Assembly (NCBI GenBank): GCA_902788315.1
Contig: CADAJS010000009.1
Coordinates: forward strand, 1 to 64,000
Length of the DNA stretch: 64,000 nt
Direction: 5' to 3'
Source of the DNA: an uncultured Bacteroidales bacterium
GTDB taxonomy: Bacteria; Bacteroidota; Bacteroidia; Bacteroidales; Bacteroidaceae
The translations under genes were made by a program, and so were the position numbers. A model generated the notes under the pieces. That model was not told the DNA's origin. It was given only the letters and a program-made list of their open reading frames with translations, and searched no databases. Shown piece after piece: positions 57,420 to 64,000 of this stretch. Each line of letters opens with the position of its first letter. The stretch's first letter is position 1.

Positions 57420-58640
57420 CTATTTATTATATTTCAGATACTCGTACCCGAAACGACAGCGCAGGCAGTCGAGACGGTCACAATATTCGCGCTTCAGCTG
57501 GATGAGCGCCTGGCTGTCGGCAGCGCTGGCTATCGTGAGGCCGCAGGCTTTCCACTGACGTATGATGTAGTTAGACTCGTGAGGCAGTTGCTCCAACATG
57601 GCGATGGCACGCTCCATGAAGCGCTCGTCGTTATGACTGGTGCCATAGGCATAGAGCAAGGGGACCACGGTGTTAATAATGATAAGATTACGACTTCCAG
57701 CGGCTATCCCGTCGAGGCTCAGCAGACGATGGAGCGAGGCGATGTCTGTGGTCTCGAGCAGGCGGCTCAGCTGTACCGTGCCACGATGGTAGAGGCACGC
57801 TATCTGCTGAAACCGTACATGGGGGAAATTGCTCGGCCGGGTGCGCAGATACTTCCACTCAGACTTGTGCATCGGTGGCGGAAGCTGGAACTTATGGTGA
57901 AGGAAGTCGAATTCCTGATGCAGGCGAGCCACCTCCTGAGCCCCACGCTCCCTTTCCAGTTCGTCAATCAAGCCGGCCATGCCCAGGAAGAATGCCTCCA
58001 CCTGGAACAGGCTGTCGCGATGCTTGGCCACAGCCTGGAGCGGGATGCTTCGCGCCCAGCGCTCAAACGGGTCGCCGTTGAGTCCAAAGCCAAAGTTGCG
58101 GCTCAGAGTGATGAAGGTGGCCTGCTCCCAGTCGCCCCGGGTCGAGGCCACACGATCCAGCACCCGACGGCTGCGCTCCTCCATCCGCTCGGCCAGCAGT
58201 GCATCCATCCAGCTGTGCACCCGCAGAGGGTCAAGATGGGGAATCATGCGATGACAGCGAGGATAGTCGTCCGTCCGGCATAGTTCCTGATAGTGTACCG
58301 CCAACGAGGCCGGCACATCGAGTTGCACCTGAGGCAGACGCTTCCCGGAGGAAGTCTCCACCTCACAATCGACCACTCCGGCCACATGCAGAATCGTATT
58401 GTCGTAGGCCGTGTCCTGATGGTGTCCGTGACGGTACCAGTCGCTCGACTTGAGGTGGATCTCCACGTTGCCCGCCCAGATGGTGTCGCCCAAGCGTACC
58501 TTGGCATTGAAGAAGTCGGGACCCTGATCATGGTTGTGCATGCCCGGGTCGATGATTTCCAGTTCCTCTCCGCTCGTCGTCACCAAGGCTTTCAGCGGCA
58601 GAATCTTGTGTTTCCATATATAGTGGAGCAGTCTTTCCAT
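57420..58640 (-). CDS. DUF2851 family protein
   Basis: 406 residues of the Bacteroidetes family DUF2851. Characteristic N-terminus: HYIWKHKIL, DPGMHNHDQGPDFFNAKV, GNVEIHLKSSDWYRHGH, which looks like a PD-(D/E)XK-type nuclease core. C-terminus carries four cysteines (CGLT, CDRLDCLRC) of a possible metal site. Function unknown, but the company of dprA suggests nucleic-acid work. Promoter box at 58673. Confidence 0.9.
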   Translation of the reverse strand: MERLLHYIWKHKILPLKALVTTSGEELEIIDPGMHNHDQGPDFFNAKVRLGDTIWAGNVEIHLKSSDWYRHGHHQDTAYDNTILHVAGVVDCEVETSSGKRLPQVQLDVPASLAVHYQELCRTDDYPRCHRMIPHLDPLRVHSWMDALLAERMEERSRRVLDRVASTRGDWEQATFITLSRNFGFGLNGDPFERWARSIPLQAVAKHRDSLFQVEAFFLGMAGLIDELERERGAQEVARLHQEFDFLHHKFQLPPPMHKSEWKYLRTRPSNFPHVRFQQIACLYHRGTVQLSRLLETTDIASLHRLLSLDGIAAGSRNLIIINTVVPLLYAYGTSHNDERFMERAIAMLEQLPHESNYIIRQWKACGLTIASAADSQALIQLKREYCDRLDCLRCRFGYEYLKYNK

Positions 58641-58672
58641 GCTTTTTGCCCGCGTTTAACGTTATTTAGGAG

Positions 58673-58680
58673 CAAATGTA
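58673..58680 (-). promoter_or_regulatory. Promoter -7 box of the DUF2851-thioesterase-dprA operon
   Basis: Minus-strand TACATTTG, 32 nt before the ATG. Only the -7 half is clear. Confidence 0.5.
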
Positions 58681-58702
58681 CTGAATTCTGCGCGAAAAGC
58701 AT

Positions 58703-58710
58703 TACTTTTG
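58703..58710 (+). promoter_or_regulatory. Promoter -7 box of the dapB-lepB operon
   Basis: TACTTTTG, 23 nt before the dapB ATG at 58734. With the box at 58673 the two operons are divided by a ~90-bp divergent region. Confidence 0.5.
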
Positions 58711-58733
58711 CATCAGAAAAATAATGTGGCATC

Positions 58734-59489
58734 ATGAAATTTGCATTGATAGGCTACGGCAAGATGGGCCGTATGATAGAAGAAATAGCCCGCGAACGCG
58801 GACACGAAATTACCTGCATCATCGACATCGACAATCCGCAGGACTTCGACAGCCCGGCATTCCGCACATCGGACGTGGCCATCGAGTTCACGGCTCCCCA
58901 CGTGGCCTACGGCAACTGCCTGAAGGCCTTCGAGCAGAGGGTGAAGGTGGTGAGCGGCAGCACAGGCTGGATGGGCGAACATGCCGAGGAGATGAAGCGC
59001 CTGTGCGCCACGGAGGGGAAGACACTCTTCTGGAGCAGCAACTTCAGCCTTGGCGTGAGCATCTTCCGTGCACTGAACCGCTATCTGGCTCGCATCATGA
59101 ACCGCTTCGAGGCCTATTCGCCGACGCTGGAGGAGGTGCATCATGTGCACAAGCTGGACCATCCCAGCGGGACGGGCATCACACTGGCCGAGGAACTGGT
59201 GGCCGAGGTGGATAGAATCGACGGATGGCAGATGGGGCAGCTCACTCAGCCCGACGGTACCATCGAGGGCACCACAGAGGTGCCCGCCGGGAAGTTGCGC
59301 GTGGACAGCGTGAGACGCGGCGAAGTACCTGGCATACACAGCATCACCTGGAACAGCGAGGCCGACCAGATTACCATCACCCACGATGCTCACAACCGGC
59401 GCGGATTTGCCCTCGGTGCCGTGCTGGCCGCCGAATACACTGCCCAGCACACAGGCTTCCTTACGATGAACGACTTGTTTGACTTTTGA
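58734..59489 (+). CDS. dapB: 4-hydroxy-tetrahydrodipicolinate reductase
   Basis: 251-residue enzyme of the lysine/diaminopimelate pathway. Short NAD(P)-binding start ALIGYGKMGRMIEE, the EFTAPH region, and the catalytic EVHHVHKLDHPSGTGITLAE. Somewhat shorter than Escherichia DapB, as usual for Bacteroidetes. First of an operon with lepB, a lepB paralogue, a WbqC-like gene and an RluA-like gene. Confidence 0.95.
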   Translation: MKFALIGYGKMGRMIEEIARERGHEITCIIDIDNPQDFDSPAFRTSDVAIEFTAPHVAYGNCLKAFEQRVKVVSGSTGWMGEHAEEMKRLCATEGKTLFWSSNFSLGVSIFRALNRYLARIMNRFEAYSPTLEEVHHVHKLDHPSGTGITLAEELVAEVDRIDGWQMGQLTQPDGTIEGTTEVPAGKLRVDSVRRGEVPGIHSITWNSEADQITITHDAHNRRGFALGAVLAAEYTAQHTGFLTMNDLFDF

Positions 59490-59508
59490 AAAGACAACTT
59501 AATATCAC

Positions 59509-60951
59509 ATGAAGAAAAAGAAATATCAGCCCACAACCAAAGACTGGCTGAAAGGCATTGTCGCCGTTGCAGCCCTCATCGCTTTCCTCATCTGGATCCG
59601 TAGCTGGTGGGGAGTCATCGTCATCCCATTCGTCTTTGACGCATACGTGACACACCTCATCCCATGGACATGGTGGAAGGATGTAGAGAATCCCATCGTG
59701 CGCACCATCATGAGCTGGGTAGATGCCATCGTCTTTGCCCTCGTAGCCGTCTATTTCGTCAATATCTATTTCTTCCAGAACTACACCATTCCCAGCAGTT
59801 CACTGGAGAAAAGCCTCCTCGTGGGCGACTATCTCTACGTGAGCAAGATGAGCTACGGCCCACGCATCCCGCAGACACCGCTTCACATGCCTCTGTGCCA
59901 GCACACGCTGCCGTGGGGCGGAAAGAGCTACATCGAAAAGCCGCAGTGGGAATACAAACGCGTGACACCCAAACCCGTCAAACTGAACGACATCGTGGTG
60001 TTCAACTATCCGGCCGGCGACACGATAGCCAGCAACCCTGCCTATCAGACCGACTACTATACCCTATGCTACGGCATCGGCAAGCAGCTCTATCAGCAGG
60101 AGGCTGGCTTCCTGCCCAAGATGGACACCCTCTCGGCACTCGTCCGGCGCAATCTCTACCAGAAGTACTATATGATGGGACGCCGATACATCGAGCTATC
60201 ACCCATGGAATTCGGAAAGATAGACTATCGGCCTGTGGATCGCCGCGAGAATTACGTGAAACGCTGCGTGGGCCTGCCCGGACAGACGTTGCAGATAAAG
60301 GACCGCACGATCTACCTGGACGGCGTGGAGAACCCCGATGCCAAGAACGTGCAGTACAACTATCGTGTCGAGCTGCTCACCAGCTACCTCCCCGATGACT
60401 TTGTGCGCGAGCTGGGCATCAGCAACGAGGACCTTGAGTCACTCTACCACAGCGGCATCATCCCCCTCACCCGCGAAGCCAAGGAGAAGCTGGAGGCACG
60501 TGCCGATCTCGTGGCTCGCATCTCGCTCTATGAGAACGACGACACAGAAAACCTCTACCCGCTGAACGGCCATACGGGATGGACATGCGACAACTATGGC
60601 CCCATCTGGATTCCTAAGAAAGGCGAGAGCATCCAGCTCACTTTGGAGAACCTGCCCATTTACGAACGCCCCATCCGCGTCTATGAGGGTAATCAGCTCG
60701 AGGTGACAGCAGACGGCCGTATCCTCATCAACGGGGAGCAGACCGACACCTATACCTTCCGCATGGACTACTATTGGATGCAGGGTGACAACCGGCACAA
60801 CAGCGCCGACAGCCGCTACTGGGGCTTCGTGCCCGAGGATCACATCGTGGGCAAGCCTATCATCATCTGGCTGAGCACCGACAAAGACCGCGGATGGCTG
60901 AACGGACATATCCGATGGAAGCGCCTCTTCCGCTGGGTGGATAATATATAG
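59509..60951 (+). CDS. lepB: Signal peptidase I
   Basis: 480-residue S26 peptidase cleaving signal peptides at the inner membrane. Two N-terminal hydrophobic segments (~17-40, ~72-92) are followed by the catalytic Ser98 in IPSSSLEKSLLVGDYL and the general-base Lys near residue 250 in YVKRCVGLPGQT. The box-E-like GDNRHNSADSRYWGFVPEDH closes the site. It is longer than typical LepB because of inserts between the motifs, as in other Bacteroidetes. Substrates here include the many A-x-A/Gln signal peptides of this window. Confidence 0.96.
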   Translation: MKKKKYQPTTKDWLKGIVAVAALIAFLIWIRSWWGVIVIPFVFDAYVTHLIPWTWWKDVENPIVRTIMSWVDAIVFALVAVYFVNIYFFQNYTIPSSSLEKSLLVGDYLYVSKMSYGPRIPQTPLHMPLCQHTLPWGGKSYIEKPQWEYKRVTPKPVKLNDIVVFNYPAGDTIASNPAYQTDYYTLCYGIGKQLYQQEAGFLPKMDTLSALVRRNLYQKYYMMGRRYIELSPMEFGKIDYRPVDRRENYVKRCVGLPGQTLQIKDRTIYLDGVENPDAKNVQYNYRVELLTSYLPDDFVRELGISNEDLESLYHSGIIPLTREAKEKLEARADLVARISLYENDDTENLYPLNGHTGWTCDNYGPIWIPKKGESIQLTLENLPIYERPIRVYEGNQLEVTADGRILINGEQTDTYTFRMDYYWMQGDNRHNSADSRYWGFVPEDHIVGKPIIIWLSTDKDRGWLNGHIRWKRLFRWVDNI

Positions 60952-60974
60952 TTCATAGTTCATAGTTCATAGTT
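60950..60974. repeat. 9-bp tandem repeats between the two lepB genes
   Basis: Nearly three copies of ATAGTTCAT fill most of the 28-bp gap after lepB. Confidence 0.8.
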
Positions 60975-60979
60975 TAGGG

Positions 60980-61702
60980 ATGAAGGGGATGCATTTTATA
61001 TTGTGCACGCTGATACTGCTTGCTGCTGCCTTGCTGGTGCGAGTGGGTCTCTGTCGTGTGCTGACGATTCCCCATGACGGTGAGGCTCCCACCCTGCGCT
61101 GCGGCGACCGCGTACTGGTCAGCCTGTGGGCCTACGGACTACGCCGGCCCTGCTCCCAATGGGGGGGCTATCGCCGCTACCACACTCAGATGCCACTCCG
61201 GGGAGACTGGATGGTGTTCAACTCTCCCGTAGTGGAACGCGGCGCACTGCCCGATACAAGCAGCCTATGTATCGGCTGCGTCCTGGCCTGCCCGGGCGAC
61301 ACGGTCTGGGTGGGACGTCAGGGACGCGTCAGCTCCACCCGTGACTATGCCCAAGGATGCATCTGGCCCATCATGATACCCGCCCGAGGCACCCTCGTCC
61401 ACATCACACCATGGAACCGCTCTCTCTATGCAGCCACTGCTGCCCGTTCGGCCTCAGACAGCATCCCACCCACCTTTACCCGTCGGGCGGGGGAGGAATA
61501 CTTCCGCTCTACTCACGATTATTTCTGGATTGCTTCCGGCAACGAGGCTTGCCTGAACGACAGCCGTTCGCTGGGTCTCGTGCCCATGGAGCATGTGCTG
61601 GGCCGTGCGGTGTCCATCGTCTATTCTCTCGACCCCTCCTTACCATGGTGGCGCTCCGTGCGACGGGCCCGCACGTTCAAGCCAGTAGGTTCAAGCCTAT
61701 AA
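60980..61702 (+). CDS. Catalytically inactive signal-peptidase-like protein
   Basis: 240-residue S26-fold protein with one N-terminal membrane segment. The region matching the catalytic motif IPxxSMxPTL reads IPHDGEAPTLRCGDRVLVS: the nucleophile Ser is replaced by Gly. The Lys-containing motif is also lost (CIGCVLACPGDTVWVG). The fold otherwise looks kept, including GNEACLNDSRSLGLVP at the box-E position. It probably assists or modulates LepB, for example in substrate recruitment, rather than cleaving. Same operon and strand as lepB. Confidence 0.82.
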   Translation: MKGMHFILCTLILLAAALLVRVGLCRVLTIPHDGEAPTLRCGDRVLVSLWAYGLRRPCSQWGGYRRYHTQMPLRGDWMVFNSPVVERGALPDTSSLCIGCVLACPGDTVWVGRQGRVSSTRDYAQGCIWPIMIPARGTLVHITPWNRSLYAATAARSASDSIPPTFTRRAGEEYFRSTHDYFWIASGNEACLNDSRSLGLVPMEHVLGRAVSIVYSLDPSLPWWRSVRRARTFKPVGSSL

Positions 61703-61708
61703 ATAAAT

Positions 61709-62290
61709 ATGGTACTCCCCTCGTGTTACCTCGCCCCAGTGGCCTACTATCAGCAGCTCCTGCATGCAGGCAAAGCCGAGATAGAGGTCTGCGACCACTA
61801 TGTGAAGCAGACCTTACGCAACCGCTGCTGGATAGACAGTCCCTCGGGACCACTGGCACTCACCATCCCCGTGGAGAAGGTTGAGGGCAAGCAAGCCATG
61901 CGCGACGTGCGCATCAGCGACCACGGAAACTGGCGCCATCAGCACTGGCAGGCACTCGTGAGCAGTTATCGACAGTCGCCCTTCTTCGAATTTCTGGCCG
62001 ACGACTTCGCTCCATTCTACACCCGCCGCTGGACCTTCCTGGCTGACTATAACGAGGAGCTGATGCATCTCGTCCTGAACCAGCTCGATGTATCTCCCAC
62101 CATCACGCGCACCACTGCCTTTACCCCTTCACCTGCATGGCAACCAGACAGCCAGCCGCAGCAGCCCTACTATCAGGTCTTTGCCTCACGTCATGGCTTT
62201 CTGCCTGGCCTGAGCATCATCGACCTGCTCTTCAATATGGGGAACGAAGCCATTCTCTATTTGAATGACAAACGCACATTAGACATCTAA
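61709..62290 (+). CDS. WbqC-like family protein
   Basis: 193 residues of the WbqC family, which is linked to polysaccharide biosynthesis loci though its activity is unclear. Motifs: SCYLAPVAYYQQLL, YVKQTLRNRCWI, DHGNWRHQHWQAL, SPFFEFLADDF, GLSIIDLLFNMG. Six bp after the inactive signal-peptidase gene, in an order frequently conserved in Bacteroidetes. Confidence 0.88.
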   Translation: MVLPSCYLAPVAYYQQLLHAGKAEIEVCDHYVKQTLRNRCWIDSPSGPLALTIPVEKVEGKQAMRDVRISDHGNWRHQHWQALVSSYRQSPFFEFLADDFAPFYTRRWTFLADYNEELMHLVLNQLDVSPTITRTTAFTPSPAWQPDSQPQQPYYQVFASRHGFLPGLSIIDLLFNMGNEAILYLNDKRTLDI

Positions 62291-62308
62291 CATCACTCCC
62301 CACCTCCC

Positions 62309-64000
62309 ATGTCACTGCACGCCCTCCCCGACTCCGTACGCGAGATTCCTTCGCCATCGCGTTTCACCTATCCTTTCTGCTACGTGCCCCACCCGCTATG
62401 TGTGGCAGCGGCCGAGGAGGTGAAAGCCTACGTGGACGGGCAGACGCAGTGGAGGCAGGAACTGTCCGAGGGGAAGATGCTGGGCGTGCTGGTGGTAGAG
62501 TCGGAAGATGGCAAATGCCCGTTAGAAGCGGAGCATTTGGGGCAATCGCAAGTCGGGCGTCAGCGATTGGGGAGCGTAGCGACGGAGGAAAAAGCGACGG
62601 AGGAAAGGCGCGGCTTCCTGGCAGCCTTCTCCGGCACGCTGCAGGGACGTACACAGCATCCCTACTTCGTCCCGCCCGTCTATGACCTGATGGAACCCGG
62701 CTCACATTTCCAGCGTGAGGAGCAGGAAATCTCGGCCATCAACCATCGCATCCTTCAACTCCAGGCATCGCTCGCTCCCACACCCGACGAGGCCAGGGCC
62801 GACGAGGCTGTGACAGCTGCACGCCGTCGCATGCGGGAGGCCAAGCAGCAACGCGATGCCCTGCGCCATACGTTGAAGCCCGACGAGCTGGCCAGATGCG
62901 AGACGAAGTTCATGCGCGAGAGCCAGTTCCTGAAAGCCGAACTGCACCGCGCCAAACTGCGACAACGGGAAATCATGGCCAAAGCCAATGCCGAGAGCGA
63001 ACCTATACGCCAGCAGGTGGAGCAGCTACGCATAGAGCGGCAAGAGCGAAGCCAAGCTCTGCAGCGATGGCTCTTCGGCCAGTTCTCGATGCTCAATGCC
63101 CGTGGCGAACGCCTCACGCTCACAGACATCTTTTACCCCGCCATACCTCCATCGGGAGCGGGTGAATGCTGTGCACCCAAACTGCTTCAATACGCCTACA
63201 CACACGCCCTCCGCCCGCTCTGCATGGCTGAGTTTTGGGTGGGTGCCTCGCCTGTCGGCGAAGTGCGCGAAGCAGGACACTATTATCCTGCATGCCACAG
63301 CAAGTGCCGCCCCATACTGGGCCACATGCTCCAGGGATTATCGGTGGACGACGACCCACTCATGGCAGCAGACAACGAGACAGCCAGCCGGCTGCGCATT
63401 CTTTATGAAACGGACTCGATGGTGGTGGTGAGCAAACCCGCCGGCATGCTCTCCGTTGCCGGGAAGGAGATGCGGCCCTCGGTGCAGTCGGTCCTTCGGG
63501 CACGCTATCCCGAGGCATGCGGGCCGATGATTGTCCACCGGCTGGACATGGACACGAGCGGACTCATGGTCGTAGCCCTCACCGAGGAGTGCTACCACCG
63601 GTTGCAGGAGCTTTTCCTGAAAAGGCAGGTGGAGAAGACCTACATCGCCCTGCTGGAACGCCCCATGCCAGTGGGAGAGGAAGGGGAAATCAGCCTCCCA
63701 CTGCGCCCCGACCTGGACGACCGCCCCCGCCAAATGGTGGACGACATCCACGGACGACGTGCCGTGACCCGCTATCGCGTGCTGGGCGAACAGGAGGGAC
63801 ACGCACTCGTGGAGCTCCACCCGCTCACAGGCCGCACCCATCAGTTGCGAGTCCACTGCGCCCACTGCCGCGGCCTGGCCAATCCCATTGTGGGAGACCG
63901 CCTTTACGGAACGCCCTCCCGGCGCCTGATGCTGCATGCCGCACGTCTCGCCTTTGAAGACCTTGATTTTCACGACGAGCCATTTCCCGACGTACCGCTG
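62309..64000 (+). CDS. RluA-family pseudouridine synthase, partial at window end
   Basis: Open from the ATG at 62309 to the window end (at least 564 codons, no stop). The C-terminal part holds the RluA domain: SKPAGMLSVAG (~385), the catalytic HRLDMDTSGLMVVA (~411-424), and ELHPLTGRTHQLRVH. The long N-terminal region with HPYFVPPVYDLM and a coiled coil (~140-250, LQASLAPTPDEAR, HTLKPDELARC) is the Bacteroidetes form, predicted to isomerise uridine in rRNA or tRNA. Residues ~71-101 (CPLEAEHLGQSQVG... to EERR) look like an insertion: low complexity, with the DNA GCGACGGAGGAAA duplicated, between ESEDG and the normal FLAAFSG. Confidence 0.88.
   Translation, partial: MSLHALPDSVREIPSPSRFTYPFCYVPHPLCVAAAEEVKAYVDGQTQWRQELSEGKMLGVLVVESEDGKCPLEAEHLGQSQVGRQRLGSVATEEKATEERRGFLAAFSGTLQGRTQHPYFVPPVYDLMEPGSHFQREEQEISAINHRILQLQASLAPTPDEARADEAVTAARRRMREAKQQRDALRHTLKPDELARCETKFMRESQFLKAELHRAKLRQREIMAKANAESEPIRQQVEQLRIERQERSQALQRWLFGQFSMLNARGERLTLTDIFYPAIPPSGAGECCAPKLLQYAYTHALRPLCMAEFWVGASPVGEVREAGHYYPACHSKCRPILGHMLQGLSVDDDPLMAADNETASRLRILYETDSMVVVSKPAGMLSVAGKEMRPSVQSVLRARYPEACGPMIVHRLDMDTSGLMVVALTEECYHRLQELFLKRQVEKTYIALLERPMPVGEEGEISLPLRPDLDDRPRQMVDDIHGRRAVTRYRVLGEQEGHALVELHPLTGRTHQLRVHCAHCRGLANPIVGDRLYGTPSRRLMLHAARLAFEDLDFHDEPFPDVPL

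Noticed and set aside
1..64000. tRNA, rRNA, riboswitches, origin
   Set aside because: No convincing cloverleaf, ribosomal RNA stretch, known riboswitch core or DnaA-box cluster was seen by eye; a covariance-model search would be needed to exclude small RNAs.

Overview
This window looks like chromosome of a Bacteroidota member, most probably a relatively GC-rich Prevotellaceae or related Bacteroidales species. The evidence is: repeated promoter signatures of the Bacteroidetes type (-7 box TAnnTTTG, several with a TTTG or TTG box 19-20 bp upstream), almost no Shine-Dalgarno sequences, signal peptides cleaved before Gln, a type IX secretion (T9SS) C-terminal sorting signal, and families typical of the phylum (DUF2723, DUF2851, WbqC-like, DUF1573, ORF6N, TANFOR, TGS-type nucleoside kinase). 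The genus is an inference. I see no tRNA, rRNA or CRISPR array.

Layout. 0.1-5.2 kb (minus strand): a NodB deacetylase after a giant DUF2723 membrane protein, plus an unknown membrane protein. 5.3-11.5 kb (minus): a tight operon cysE, RNA methyltransferase, DPP-IV-like peptidase, purD (with an unusual N-terminal extension). 11.6-17.9 kb (minus): glutaminyl cyclase, SufE, DusB, U32 protein, ORF6N protein, SGNH hydrolase and a phytase-like esterase. 18.1-22.9 kb (minus): an AsnC regulator coupled to a fused class I amidotransferase/M19 dipeptidase, then three FKBP isomerases in a row. 23.1-26.1 kb (plus): sirtuin, nucleoside kinase and a Fur-family regulator whose N-terminus contains a translated copy of a palindromic repeat. 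26.1-26.9 kb: a repeat-rich, gene-free stretch. 26.9-48.6 kb (minus): seven co-oriented genes for secreted or envelope proteins, including a 3684-residue TANFOR protein, an outer-membrane barrel, two lipoproteins, an FN3-type protein and a T9SS cargo; a membrane TPR/AraC regulator is divergent from it. 50.7-64 kb: typA, manA, a RecQ-tail-like protein, cysK, dprA-thioesterase-DUF2851, and dapB, lepB, a catalytically dead lepB paralogue, WbqC-like and RluA-like genes.

How they fit together. Much of the window concerns envelope biogenesis: signal peptidase I, glutaminyl cyclase (which caps the N-terminal Gln left by signal peptidase), FKBP chaperones, a DUF2723 glycosyltransferase-like protein and the large envelope gene cluster. 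Cysteine synthesis is represented by both enzymes (cysE, cysK), at separate loci. The 26.9-50.7 kb block is the best candidate for an undescribed system: a giant envelope or surface protein made with its own barrel, lipoproteins, T9SS cargo and an adjacent membrane-bound transcription factor. Several families of short repeats sit between genes, and in at least two genes they have been absorbed into the reading frame.
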